Source: Metellina segmentata | Taxonomy: Eukaryota > Arthropoda > Arachnida > Araneae > Tetragnathidae | DNA: 64,000 bases | Direction: 5' to 3' | NCBI GenBank assembly: GCA_947359465.1 | Contig: OX375877.1 | Coordinates: 52,366,744-52,430,743, forward strand | Shown: positions 13,094-28,200 of the stretch, in pieces | How positions within the stretch are numbered: the first letter of the stretch is position 1 | Layout of the letters: the number at the start of each line of letters is the position of its first letter | Translations under genes and position numbers: made by a program | The notes under the pieces: model-generated | The model's database searches: none | What the model saw: the letters and a program-made list of their open reading frames with translations, nothing else | Told to the model about the DNA's origin: nothing

Positions 13094-13212
13094 TTACTCC
13101 ACTTTGCTAAAAACAGTGCTTGGATAATCTGAGCTGGTAATATCATCCATTGATCCTTCTACGTTTGATGGGGCACACAAGAGAAATTTTTGGACAAATT
13201 CAGTAACAGTAT
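13094..13212 (-). CDS. SLC7 coding exon 10 (stop codon)
   Basis: 119 nt including TAA, acceptor TTATTACAG. It encodes an acidic cytosolic tail, with [19 protein letters not shown] at the C-terminus. Confidence 0.9.
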
Positions 13213-16200
13213 CTGTAATAATGAAAGTATATACAAATATGCCAAAATATATATAATAAATAAACAAGGTAATTATTAAGATAAGACAAATTGCAGAAAT
13301 AAGTCTCCGGAATAATAAAATATGAGGAAAAATTAGCAAGGCTGGTCAAGAGAAAATATATATATTTTTTTCTATTAAAAATTGATTAAAAAAGACAATG
13401 AAAATTGATAAACATCATGATTATAGTAAGTGCACTTACATAAAACTATTTATCAAAATTCAGTTTTTTATCTGATTTGTTTATCCTTAGACCTATGGCT
13501 TAAAGTGGATTCTGAATCTTAAATATGCCTATGACCAGGAATCAAATCAAGAACCTATTTAAGCAGAGCTTATACCACTGAGTTTCCTTCAAAGAATTTT
13601 GTATATGGTACGTAGACCAAATAAACAAACTTACAATTCAGTACATCAAAGTACCAAAGACACTATTGAAAAAACAGTATCTACTTGCATTATCACACAT
13701 TTTAGCTGTCCCTCAATGAATTTTAGGTTTGCAAACAAGTAGAATCAATTGTGATTAATGTGTGGCTTTAAATTTCTTTAAATAAAACTGCATTCATGAT
13801 ATATATTATGGGTCTTTATTTTTAATAAGTTTTGTTCTCACTATATTAATCTTCTTTCTTGTCCTGAAAGAGTGCAATATATTGTGTATTCTTAACTTTT
13901 AAAGATACTTTATAAGACAGTTACCAAAGGGTGCCAACACAGTTAAAGTTACCCACATGGTACTTCCTCGTTTTATCACATCTTGATACTCTTTTTTAAA
14001 ACCTGAAATCTCTGTACATTAAAAAAGTGTTTCCGTCACCGCAGGATTGAAAACTCGTTTTTTGTAGCTCAATTCTTAGACAGTTTCCCAAGAAAGTGTG
14101 TATCAGAAAATTACCAAATTAACATGATTTGTTCAAAACTGTACAGGGAACACGATGAAGAAGATTTTTTCTCCGATGCGGCTATTAGTTAAGAGTTTTT
14201 TTAAATGTTAAAGTCGAAAAAAGTGAAATTTCTAACACAAGTGAGCAAAAGACATACAAAAGATGCACTTCGTCGAGCTTTTTTAAAAATTCAATTTGTG
14301 GTTCCTGATATTTTGTTTTTCAATTCAGGAAAAATCGGGACAGTTTCGTTAATTTTTTTGATAAAACTGTCATATTTATAGCTTATTACTATTAGTTTTT
14401 AAATTTGAAAACCACATGGAAAACCTTAGAATGCAACACCTTAGATGGCACCCCACCCTCTAATAGATTGTGACGTCACACCAATTGGATCTTTTTGCAA
14501 TTCCAATTTCGTTGCATCACAATGACGAGGGCATCACGACGTTGTCCGTCGTGTTGGTTTGCGAAGCAAACCAAATGGGTATGCGTAGCAAACACCGGTG
14601 GTTGGCAAACGTTCACAATTAACACACCTAACCCCACAAGTACAGCACGGGCAACGCCGTGCTAGCCACGCAGTGGCTAGTATTAAATAGACGTACAAAG
14701 TTTGGATTTATTTGATGCAGTTTTGTCAACTAAAAAAACGATAATTTTAGGTTTAAGAACAGCAGAAAAATTTGTAATAAGTTCTTTTGGTATTCAACTT
14801 CAAAGCTCACTTGTTTCAATCAGTTGAATTGTAAAAACATTGAATGATAAAAAAAATTTGGGTGCCTCAAAGAGCGAATGAGAAGGATTTTGTTTAAATA
14901 TTATTCCATATTCAGAGTGTTAGTTTAATAAGTTTCACCATTGACTTTGATTGATATGTATACCTTTAAATAAAACACATTAAGTATAATTTGGGTCTTT
15001 TCATTTTTAATAAATTTATTTTGTTTTTGCAAGATTGATATTCTTTCTTGTCCCAAGGAGTGCAATATATCGTGTAGTTTTAATTTTAAATATATTTTTT
15101 GACAAATAGTTACCAAAGGTGCTTTTTACTAATTTCAGAATTAAATAGCTAAATTTAGGGGGTTTCTTTTTTCTTTGCAAAACAGATCAATTTTTGACTT
15201 ATTAATATTTTTTTAGGATCTTAAGAACACATGTACCAAATTTAAGGTCAAAATTCGCAAAATTGGCTTAGTACTAAGCCAGTAACAGACGTGCACAGAT
15301 GTAGAATTTAAACACGTTTTTCTTGGAACATCTCATTGGCGAGTGGTTGGCATGATATCTAAAACTATTGGATTTATCAACTTGAAATTTTTACAGTGTG
15401 TCGAGTGAACATCTTTTTATCTGATGAACCAGAAAAGTGGTTGCACATTTTCATATTTTATTACAAAAACTCCGAATTTTTTGTAGCTAAATAGACATAC
15501 AAAGTTTGGAATATGTGAATGAATATTTTTGTTAATAAAAAAAAGCAATAATTTTAATGAAAAAATACATTTAAAAGACAATGCAAATAATAATTCAAGA
15601 AAGATATGCAACTTTGAATGCTTACCTGAGATATATAGTATGAACCTTGGTTTGTTTTTCCATAATACAAAAATAATGTACACAGGTATACCAGACAGTG
15701 TAATGGCAAGAGCTATTCCGGTTTCATAAAAATCCTTGAAAAATGGAAGAATAACAAGGAGGATTCCAATCAGAAGGAAACATATTGGGAACATCAGACT
15801 AACCTGAAATAAATTGATCATAAAAGAATGTAATTTTTATTTGGAGTTCATAAGATTATGATCATGACCTCACTAAAATTTCTAGGCTCTAAACCTCCCA
15901 ATCAGGGGTAAGATCTTATAGACCTAAATATGTGCAAAAGAGACCGAAAAATGCAATTGCTATACTTTGGATTTGCAAAATGCTTTCGATAACAGATAAA
16001 TAAGTTATACATATTCACAAATACATTTTTTTTACAAAATGCACTAATTCCTTTAAAGGATAAATACATTGTATTCTCTTTGCAATGCCACGATGATCAA
16101 TCTGTGTTGTACTTACAAATTCTTTTGGAAGACATTTTCGTGTTTGTCCTGGAACCAGTACTGGCAGCTGTGATATGACAATCACATCAGATATTGTTTT

Positions 16201-19200
16201 GCCCTAAAAGCGGGGAAACACAACCTACAAGCTATTTGTGTCAATGTACATTCCCCTAACAAATCCCTGAACTTGAGGAGACCCCCTCGATTCCGAGAAA
16301 ATGGAACGTGTGCGCTTTCACCCTTCACGCAATGAGGTTGATATTTGAAATGGCGCAATGACTCGGCCAATGGAAGGATTGACCCTCTTGCAAGGTTAGG
16401 GCTTAGCACCCTGAATATTGAGGGAAGGTCAGAAGGGGAGAACGACAGGAAACGAAAACGCTAAAAAAAAGAGACGGAGCATCTTTCGGTCGTGGCCAAC
16501 CATTTTTCCAGAAATATGGTAACTACTGTAAAAAGAATGTACCATCGACAAATTGAAAGAATAAATTAATAAACGAAGTTACCACACAGAAAATGGCTGA
16601 CTTTACTTTGTCATCACCAATATTAGAAATCTCTAGATATTAGATGGAAAGAACCACCTGACTCCAAAAGAAGGAACCTGTATACCCCATGCTTCACTTC
16701 AACCTGATGGTCACCATATATAAAGGTATGTTCATATTTTTATCCAATACCGATTGAGAACTCCATTTATTTCCAATCGAATCTGAGGTCAAAACTGGAT
16801 ATTGGTATCCAGAACAAAATTGGGTACAATAACCAGTACAGCAGCAGACCATAATTTGAAAAATACTGCTTTAGGAGGTTATAAGAGCTATTATTTGTGT
16901 TACAATTGAATGTTTAAATTAAAACTAAGTATAGCAAATTTGTTGTAATTGAATATTAATTCATATTTCTGTTTGAAAGCTTCAATTAAAATACAATATC
17001 TTTTCGTTTTCTTCTGTCACAATTACAGACCCCCCATTAGTCCTGTCCCTCTTTCTCGTGTGAATGATTTACCCATGAATAGAGAAAAGCATGAATAGAA
17101 TAGCAAAGCAGCAGAGAAGATTTTAGTTTTGTGGTGAAGGTAAATCATGCACTTTATGGGCCCCAAAGCCGACAGACGAGTCGTTTGTAATGTTTTTTGC
17201 AGTGAAACTGAGACAGCAAATGAAAGATAATGACTTAATGATTCAACAAAAGTTTGATTAAGACCAAGGTCAATCTATACATGCTAACTCTAAATACCTA
17301 AATTTTTTTTAAATACCCAAAAAATTTCAAAAATTATTAATATATTGAGTATATTACATATCTAAAATCAGAAGATCGCAAATAGAATTCTTATCAAAAC
17401 AGCTACTGTCTAAGAAGCACTAACAAAAATATTTTTTTTCCTTCCAATGGCGGGCACATATGAACTTAATCATTGGCCACTTCAAGGCTGGAAGTGATGG
17501 CGACTTGTGAAGGAGCACACAGTGGGAGGACGATCATTGCCCCTAACAAAGGACAGCACAATTTACCTCTATGCCCTGACCCCGTAATTGGAATCGGGAA
17601 CCTTCTGATCCAGAGGCCAACACCTTAACCATTAGACCAGTTGGTTGACTAACAAAAGAATGCACGTAAAAATCCATGCACCACTCATGATGTACACTAC
17701 CCTACAATACTAGACCGGATGCTAGTAGATTTGCATAAAATCTGACTAATTGTTTGGGGGTGTTTTTCGTGGTATGGCATGGGACCTTTGCATGTTGTTC
17801 CTGGTCAATAGAACGCTGACGTCTACACGAACAATTTGGACAATCAGGTTCTTCACACGCTCAGGCAATTTTATGGAATGGACAAATGTTACTTCCTGAC
17901 AACAACGCTCCATGTCATGTTGCAGCCCTTGTCAAGCAGTGGTATCAAGATATGGATGGAAAATTTCTTCCTTGGCCTGCTCAGAGTTATTACCTAAACC
18001 CCTTAAAACTTTTATGGGACGAGTTAGAGCAACATTTACGGACCACAGAACCATGTACGAAATCTACAGCTGAGATGGTGACATTCTTGCAGCAGGAATG
18101 GACACAAATACCCATAGCTTTGTATCAAACCCTTGATGAAAGTATGCCCAGAAGAGTTGCTAGTGTAATTGCAGCACATGGGGGACCATCCCCCAAATAA
18201 AGCATGCATTATTTCCCTAATACCATCACATCTTGCTGTCCGGTCCATTATTGTAGGGTAATGTATGTCTTCTCAGGCCTCACATGCATGTAACTTGCTT
18301 CAAAATATCAATCTTACAATATAGTCAAGTTTAATATAAGATCACAGTTCTTTTAAGACCCGGACATTTAAAAAAAAGCTTAAAATTTAATTTCTTCTTA
18401 ATTTTTATAAATTGAAAGGGAAAAAAAAACAAATCTAATGAGTTCTCCCTATCATTAGGGTAGACTTGGGTAATGCTTTTGAATAAAGAAACTTGTGTTG
18501 AAAATTTATTAAAATAAGAAACAAAACTGTATAAAAATATATAAATTAGACTGGAGAATTAGAACTTAAAGAGGAGTACCTCAAAAGTAAATTAATAAAT
18601 AACTTTACTAAGGATATTTGAATGGTTCAGATTTAGTTTGGTAATTTGAAATTAACACCGTACTAGAGCAACACAACGGGCTATTATCGACCAGATTGAG
18701 TTTGGAATTGATCCATTTCTTTTAAGCAAGGTTTCTTATTGCATTTATGTTACCTATTTATGAATTAAAAATGGAGGAATGTTAGCCTAATCAAAAAGGA
18801 TCAAATTAGCCAGCAATCAAAATGCAATAAAACTGATAATTAAGCTCTTCATTATCTTAAATGACATGAGGCCAACAGTTACTTACCAGGAGTGAAAATT
18901 TTTTTTATTCAAATTCTCTAAAACAAATGAAGTTTTTCAAGTAAATATATTTTCATTACGCTACAACCAATTCAATACAGGTGGTCATAATCTCCAGCAA
19001 CTTATTTAAGTACCCAGACCCTATTTCAGAACTCACAAATCGAATTAGAATAAATTCAATTACTAATGTGATCAAAGAAAAATGGAATTGAATGATTGAG
19101 ATCATTATCACTTTTTCAATAAAAAAATCTAAAATTTTAGCTTTTTTCTTAATTAAAAAAATTGCAGCATCTAACACAAAACAAAGTTTTTGATTTGGTT

Positions 19201-22200
19201 CTCTTTAATACTTTACGCTTAAATAAAAAAAACAAGTCACTCCCTAAAATGCTTAGTTTCAACCTTTTCTCTGAGAACCTATTTTACGTGAGTATCTAAG
19301 GTTCTGAAATTAAATCAGGAAGGAAGGCAAACAGGAAAGTAAAATTTATTGGATGACAAGAAAAATTTTATTCTGAAAAAACAATTTATAATAAATTTTG
19401 CAAAAAAAAGGCATTTCTTCTGTAGCACAAATAGATTATACTTGTTAAAAATAGGGGAGCTGAGAGGTTATGAAAAATGGAATAAGAATCAATACACACC
19501 TTGATTGGCCTTTCCATTTTTGGAGCCCTGATACGAAGATACAGCAAAGATGCAATCGTTAGAGTTATAAAAAGTGCTTCAATAAATGAGGTAAAAGTAA
19601 TTAGCACATATATGCCACCTACCCATAGGTAAAATATTGTCACTATACCCTAGAAGAGACAAAAATATCATGGGGTGAGACATTGCAAAATGGTATTATT
19701 CAAAATATTTTAAACTAAAATAAATGAGGGGGAACAAATATAATTTAATTAGTCCCCTTAGTAGAGCCTTCAAAAATATTTACCAAAAATATTAAACTTG
19801 GAGCAGGAGTAGAATGATTTATGTTAATCATTGACACGATTCTTGGTAAATGTCCTTGGCGAGCACCAACAAAAAACAGCCTACAAGAAAATCAAACAAA
19901 ATTTATTTGCATTTCAAAACAATTTCTCTACTACTTTTTGAGATCTAAGTTACATGCTTGGTTGGGTAAAGAAAGCGTTAAACCAACAATATTGAGCATT
20001 CATTCTCAAAATGAATTAAATTGATAGCTGAAAAATGTAATAGTGTGACATTAAAATATAGTAACCTGATATATCAAGTTTGTTGAAAGACAAGAAATTA
20101 GTAAATGCTGAGGAGACTTGTTGAAAATAAGATATAAATTATTCTGCATTAAAGTAATTTTTATTTTTGAGTAAAACTACAAATTGATGATTAACATTTA
20201 AGAACACTAAAATATTTTTGAAAACATAAAATATAATTATAAAAATCTAGTAGATGCACAAGAGTGTATGCAACTTAATTTTGAATTTGCTTCATTTTTT
20301 AAATTTTTTCAAATTTATTCCTTTAAATTTTGAATCAAACCAAATATTAGATTGATATTTTCAAAACGGAAATCCATTGAGGGACAAGTGAATGTGCGAT
20401 ATAACAAGGATTAGTTGCATTATCACACATTCCAAACTACACAGGACTTGTATTTTAGATATGAGAACGTATAAAAGTACAAGTCTTAAAGCCTTTAGTA
20501 TAGATGATAACTATGTAATGTATAACAAAGAATTCAGAAGCATGCAAGAGAGGAGAAAGCATGCATACTCAATCCATGCATTAGAAAGATCAAGAGTTCA
20601 CAAGAAGAAACGAAGCACATACCAGATTTAAGACTTTATGATCTACATAAGTCAGATGATACATCTGAAGTGAAAAATATAGAAGATAAGAAAAAGAATA
20701 TATATACTGATTTGGTAAAGTACGTCAATGATTGTGAGAATATAAAACAGTAAGTCATATGTAAAACATCAATATGTGTGATAAAAAAAATAAGAACAAA
20801 AATTACAAATTTTTATTTGTGCATAGAACAAAACACTTTAAAGTAAACTTGAAATAAGTTTAAAATTTAAAATACAAATTTTTTTTCCATTTGTTTAAAC
20901 TTTTCAAGTTGAAATGTGTGAATTTTTCCACGAGAAAAGTGAATACTCCAATCTTGTAAAGGGAGTGAAAATTTGTCCCGTATTAAAAGCTTTAGTGTTA
21001 ACTGCATATTCATATAATTCAACAATTAACCCTAAATATTGGACTAAATTAAATCCAATCTAATCGCTTGCTGAATAAAAAATTTTAATTGCTAAGAATT
21101 GAAATCCAATCTTCAAACCAACTTTGCTATGAGTACCAAATAGCTCAATTCACTGTGAAATTGTTATTGTGAGACTTTAAAAATACTGTCAATACTATCT
21201 TCAGTGAAAAAGTTTCCTAAATATTCAAAATCGATTGAATCAAAATAAATTTAATTTTAATACAAATTTGATAAATTTTGTTTCAGAGTAAACAGTTAAG
21301 ACATGGTGATTAGAAAATAGGATATTCCTTTACATGAAGGTTACCGAAAAAATATGATGTGGAGTAACAGAAAGTGGTTTTTAAAAGTAACAACTTTTGA
21401 AGGAGTTACAATTGAAGGCTTAAAAGAAAATTTGATTTTCAGTTTTAGGATGAGTAAACGAAGATAACCCTTGATGTTGAATAAGAAACATTAGTCTTCT
21501 AAGTCATTTCATGTTGACAAACATGTATATTTACCTTGAGGAAGAGAATATGCCTCCATTTAGTCCTCCAAATGTTGACAATGCGACACAAAGAGGCATA
21601 ATCCAAGACATAACACCTAATACTTTATCACCAAAAGCCTATTAAAAATGTAAATTTATGAAATCTTCAAATTTAACTTCAGTAAGGAAACACTTCATGG
21701 CACATTCAGATGTGAAATATAAGGGTTATATTTCATAGGCCACAAAAAAAATCAATAAAAGCACAATACTGTTCCAAAAAATATAAGTATAATAGCTATG
21801 CAAATTTAAAATTAATGTGGGAATCCAAAAGGATAAAGATGCATAATTTTGCACATCTTCAATGGTAAACAGAATGTGCAAAGACTATATTCAAAGTTTA
21901 TCAATAATTATTTTTATTTTAATGCTTGACCAGTGTTTTTTTTTAAATTTTTTTTTTTAACCTTTTGGCACTACAGGAGCAAATTAACAGCTATTTGTAA
22001 GGGAGTACGGTAAACCGTAGGAAATGGGTAAGCTGCTGTTACTACTAACAGGGACGAGTACCAACATTTGTTTGCTTACACACCGGGATTTGAACCTGGG
22101 AGCTAATAAGTGGCAGGCAAACATGATCACAATACCAGTGTAGCAACACTTTTAACTCATCATTATATATGTTGGGCTGGATTATAAGTATAAGCAATGC

Positions 22201-25200
22201 CATACAAGGAACAGGGTTTGAAATTAGTGATTCTTAGTTGCATTTTACCCATGGATAGCAGTAATCAATATACAGAATGAGCTACTATTGAAAGTTCCTA
22301 CTTAGTAGTCTGGATTTGATTTAGTAATTTGGAAATGTAATAAAAAGAAAACCAGAAGAAATGCCCTTCAAATGCAAATGTCAATGCAGATTCTAGGTTG
22401 TACAATGCATGTTAGCCACATCCAAGTAAATAAGATTTAAAATTGAACTTAAGAACAACATTTTGGCAATTGAGGGGAAATATTTAGGTGCCACTGATGT
22501 TTCACTTTCTGCTCTGATTGACCAGCAATCCACATAAGTACAAGCTCAAAATACAACATAATTTAAAGGTTAAGTATGAGAAGAGTAGACAATAAAGTTT
22601 AACAGGGATTTTCAAACAAAACTGCACACTTAAAATTTTTACAGCCTATTATTCAAACTAATACACAAGATGTGAAAGTAGCACACTTATTACTGATTAA
22701 GGAAACAAAGTGATTCTTAGTTGCATTTTACCCATGGATAGCAGTAATCAATATACAGAATGAGCTACTATTGAAAGTTCCTACTTAGTAGTCTGGATTT
22801 GATTTAGTAATTTGGAAATGTAATAAAAAGAAAACCAGAAGAAATGCCCTTCAAATGCAAATGTCAATGCAGATTCTAGGTTGTACAATGCATGTTAGCC
22901 ACATCCAAGTAAATAAGATTTAAAATTGAACTTAAGAACAACATTTTGGCAATTGAGGGGAAATATTTAGGTGCCACTGATGTTTCACTTTCTGCTCTGA
23001 TTGACCAGCAATCCACATAAGTACAAGCTCAAAATACAACATAATTTAAAGGTTAAGTATGAGAAGAGTAGACAATAAAGTTTAACAGGGATTTTCAAAC
23101 AAAACTGCACACTTAAAATTTTTACAGCCTATTATTCAAATTAATACACAAGATGTGAAAGTAGCACACTTATTACTGATTAAGGAAACAAAATCCTTAA
23201 ATTACTACCAAGTTATAGAATGAAATGAATGAGACAATAAAAGGAATAAGATACTTCTAATAAAATCAGAATTATTGATAGGCTATTGCCTTAAACAATG
23301 TAATCTAATAATCAGCCACAAAAGAGATAAAAAATGTCCACATATCATCAAAAATATACTACAGTAATGAAAAAAAATGAAGTATTGTACTGTAAAATGG
23401 GAATTGTTTTAAAATTGTAAAAGTAGAACAATAGAAAATCAATATTTAAAAACTACATACTCCAGCAGTAGCACTTGAAGCCAAAATTTCTTCTTTTGTA
23501 AGCACCGAAAAGTATGCTACATTTGTCATAAGGTAGATCAATGAAACCAAAGGGATTGATATGTATATAGCTCGAGGCAGGTCTCTATAATATTAAATAT
23601 TATTAATTAAAATGCAATGCAACAACTTTATTTGTACTTTCCACTTTTAGAATTTACGAATTAATTACACAGAAGTATTTTAATTCTACAATTCCAGTAG
23701 TTATAATTTTGGATTATATATATTTTCATTAGCTTTTACATCGCAGAACAAAACGGAAGGTAGCAATCAATAGAGGTGAATGTTTTCTACAAATCAATAT
23801 TTAAAATTTGTGTAAGGGGTCATCTTCATATTAAATTGGTGCTTACTCCGATATTTTCAATACGAACCCCCATCTTTTATCACAAATTTGGATTCTATCT
23901 GACTACATACAGAGGAACAGTTTACTGATGCTAAACACTTCAAGAGTTTGAAGTAATCTCTAAATAAGACAATCATTTACATGATATTTCATTTGAATAA
24001 AAGCACAGCATGAAATTTGCTACAGGGGTTAAGTTAGTGCATAAATAACGATGTCCAAAATATTTTGGCTCCAAATTAAATGTTTTGGAAGCTTCATGCA
24101 TTTATTGACTTTGAAGAACAGTTATGAAATTGCTTGTTTTTGCATGTTTGAGATCTTTCTCAACTACTTAACGTAGACAACAATCTTTCGTATTTTTTGT
24201 AATCTATGAAGAATTTTATTTTTATTTTTTTTAAACAAAATTTTTTTATTATATTTAAGCACAAATTAGTAGCGAAAAAAAGAAAATAGTCGATTTTGAC
24301 AGAATTAAAAAGGTTTCTAAGGGCTAAAGGAATTAAAATGCACCGTTGAAATTCCCACCAAATAATGGTAGGTACGATAAAGCAACTGCTGAAGTTTGGA
24401 AGACTGCTTTCATTTCGTCTTTCAAACAGCAAAGAAAAATTATAAAATGACGATTTTCCACATAAAATAGGCACAAAAAAATTCAGGATTGTATTTTGAG
24501 TAACAAGCAACAGTAACAGGTAAAAACACTGTCTTGTCCATACAACAATTGAAGACTGGAAGTTTCATCGCTAAACAACTATTCACATAGGCCTAAGCCA
24601 GGTAACTATATTCCATAACTGGCGATATTTATTATCGCCAAACATAACATTTCCTTCCCATTCTATGCATTTTACTCGTTTCAAATGAAAACAATGAAAT
24701 ACCAAATTATTTTTAACTTTTGAAGCAAATTATAAAAGCAGGACATCAAATCCCAATTCAAAAAGCTTTAACATTTTACTTGTTTGTCATTTCAAATTCA
24801 CTTTCAATCTGATAAAGGTCTCTTGTTCAATCTCGTAGTTGCCTAAATTGAAAATTTTTCTTGTGCTGTCAAATTCTTGAAATCTCTACCTATTTTACCG
24901 ATGACTGAAAAATATGGAACAAGGATTTGTGAGCTATGTAAATTTGGGAGAATCGGGTATAACAACGATGTTTAAATTCTTACATTCTCTGCTTAATATT
25001 TCCAAAATGTATTCAATATTCATTAATACTTACATTTCAAAAAGAAAGCACAAATCGAAAAATCTTTAACAAAATGATCTTTCTACCTAATTATTTCACT
25101 GATGGAACACTCCTTGGATTAAACAAGACTTCAAAATTAAATTTTGTGTGAAATTTTGCAAGTTCACCATAACAATTATTTTAATTTTATACTGCATTTT

Positions 25201-28200
25201 TCATATTATCGAAGCTTATTATTATAAGCTATTGAAATATAGGGTCTCCGTCGCTTTGAGTGCAAGACATTCTAAATTTGACCTTGAAAATTAAATGTCA
25301 ATACTTAGTAAAATTTAGATTTCTAAAACCTAATATTTTGCAGTTGCTCATTACTATATGTGACCTATTTAAAACTGTTTTTCACTAAAATCAGTGATAT
25401 GTCAGCTACAACTGATTCACTCATTTTGCATGGTATGACCGAGTAAGGTTTTTGATTTAAAAAATCTTGTGTTTCTAATAGTACATCCCCCCCTCCCCCC
25501 AAATTTATTGATGCTTCAAATATGTGTGATCCAAATATCAAATTTTGAACAGATGAATAAAACTTAAAAATAAGTTTTAATCAATATAGTAATATTTGAC
25601 GATTCAAATTTATTTTTGACTAGATTTATGTAATGTGGATAGTAAGTATTATTTGAAAAATAAAAAACTTTTTTGATAAAGCCTTCAGGAATACACTGCC
25701 GAACAAAAATTACATATTGTGCTGATTTATAAATTGAGATACATGCAGTTTTCCTTTACCTTACAGGATTCTTCATTTCCTCAGTGACAAAATTCAAAGC
25801 ATTCCTAAAACATAATGTAGAACTCTTGACCATATAACACTATATAATATCATAAGTATAAAAACCGTAAGGATAATAGATTTATACATACATATTTACA
25901 TCATTAAAGTGTTTAATAATGTATCGCAGAATTATATACAGATTTGAAATGTTTCTCATGTTTTAAAATATGTATTAATAAATGTATATAAACTATAACT
26001 AATTAACTACAAAGTATGTAATCAATAATAACAAACCAATTAATCCACTTTTTACATACAGTATATTATAAATAAAAACATAGGTAATGGGTCCAAAATT
26101 GGACAAATTGTTGAGAGGATAAAAGAAAAAATAAGTGTCAGACATTGCAGATAATTTTTATGGATGACCATGACAGTATAGATAACAAAAATGTATTTCA
26201 CCTGTCACTCTCAAACTTATGTACTGTAAAAACGAGAACAACTAGTTTCATTTGAGAGGTAAATTAAATAACTACGGGTAATACATAATCAAATTTTAGA
26301 GTGGATTTCTAGATCAGTGATTTGATAATTCCAATTTGCAGTGGTGGTGAAAATTTGATTTCACTGCAGACTATACATTTAAGATATTTAGGAAAAACAC
26401 TATCAAAAACAGATTTGTGCCAAAACAGTAGAAAGTCCCAAATCCGGACATTTTGCTAACCAGTGTTTTTTTTTTCTCGCTACATTTTTCCGACAGTTTG
26501 TTAAGAACAAGAAATTAAACCTTGTTCTAACCTGGACCTAATTGATGAAACATTGCAAAATAATGGACATGTTCAGAGTAAATATCACACAGAAAAATTA
26601 GAAGAATTGCAAGGTAAAATTTATTGCATTGTATTAAATTTTCCCCCCTCTTTTTAAAAATTATTCCTATTAATATGTCTGCTATTTTATTATTGCAAAC
26701 CCAATTTTCAAGTGGGGTGGGGGTTAAATTAAGTTTTTTTTGACAAAAAATGCAAATCATCCAAAATCTGGAGAAGTCCGAAATCCGGAATGGTAGAGGT
26801 CCGGAGGATTCCGAATTTTGTACTGTGTAACATTAAGTTTCATTTCACAGTATGCAATTTAATTGTCTCTAGTTATACTTTCAAGAGACTTAAAATCTTA
26901 GTTGCTTCCATGAAATGATAATTTATTAATTTTTAACCCCTATTTCCATTACAAATAAGAAAACTAAAATATTGCATGCTAAATTTTATCTGGAAAAATT
27001 ATTTGAGCATAGAATTTTATTTTATTCTAATCTCAGATCATTCTTGTCCCATCAGGATATTACTGGCGAACTCAAAGAAACCGGAAAATGGCATTATTAG
27101 TGCTTTCCAAAACTTGCCAATCAGAAAAACGATGTGGCATGGAATCCTGGATATTTGATAAGCAGCAAAAAGGAATGCCCGATATCTTTTAACCCCTAAC
27201 CTCTAGCAGAAAAAATCAACAAGGGACTACTGAAAAAATGCAAGTGTTATTAACAACATCACTCACTAAAACTTAAAAGCAACACTCACTTATAAAGATC
27301 TGAATGCATTCACCAAACCTACTTTTATATCAGGAAAGATAAGCATTTATTTAGATTTACGTAAAGTAAACATGACCCAGGGAATCTTCAATGTTTTCAA
27401 AATTGAGAAGGAACTGAAAGCCTTCTTTTTATAACATTTATTTCAGCACCAGCAATTATTTTTTATTTAGTCTATAGGAGACTTATCTTAATATTAATAA
27501 ATATATTTTGTAGATTGTTATTTATCTCTTACTTCTGGGAAAGAATGAAAATGAATTTACAATTATAATAAAAGCTTTTCAGTCATCATCTTTAGTTAAA
27601 CACAAATACATCAAGTGTGTTCATATTAAATAAAATGGGTTTTAACACCTTTTATAAAAACTAAATAAACTAACACAAGAATAGTTTTAGGAAACTAAAA
27701 TATACATAATTTGGAGATTCTGCGAGATTCAGTAGAAATTGTAAGCAAGCAGTATTTTGTTCAAACATACAGTTGTAATGGTAACTTAAAACATTTAAAT
27801 TTACACCTAGCCTTCATGATTGGCACCAGAAATTAATATTTGTGAAACAAAGCAAATTTTTAAGTTACTTGAATGTTAAGTTTTTCTTCTCAAAATACAG
27901 TTAATATAGTAATTTTTTATTATTTTAAACAGGAAATATAACTTATCTGCCTGGGAAAGATTGAATAATAAGATTGGAATTATTTTATTTTTTTGGAGGG
28001 GAAGGGATATTGTCTGCAAATTGAAATAAAATTTATATTATTTATAGACATTCTGTTTACATATGCATGTATGTTTTGAATATAACTATTTCTATTTTAA
28101 TTCATGTTTTCTCGGTTTCAGAGAGAGAATTCCCACCTTATATCTCTAAAGCATTGAACTTAAGAACCAATAATTATGAAATAATAGGGTCAACATTTTG

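Noticed and set aside
16115..16200. Possible extra transporter exon: an open minus stretch ending in a GTAAGT-like donor (ACTTAC at 16111 on the plus strand)
   Set aside because: Exon 8 (ending MERPIK) joins exon 9 in phase 0 with the residues expected for the family, so no further exon is needed; the stretch also runs into repeat X.
20392..20631. 79-codon plus frame in a transporter intron
   Set aside because: No recognised family, no splice context and no repeat partner in the window; probably chance.
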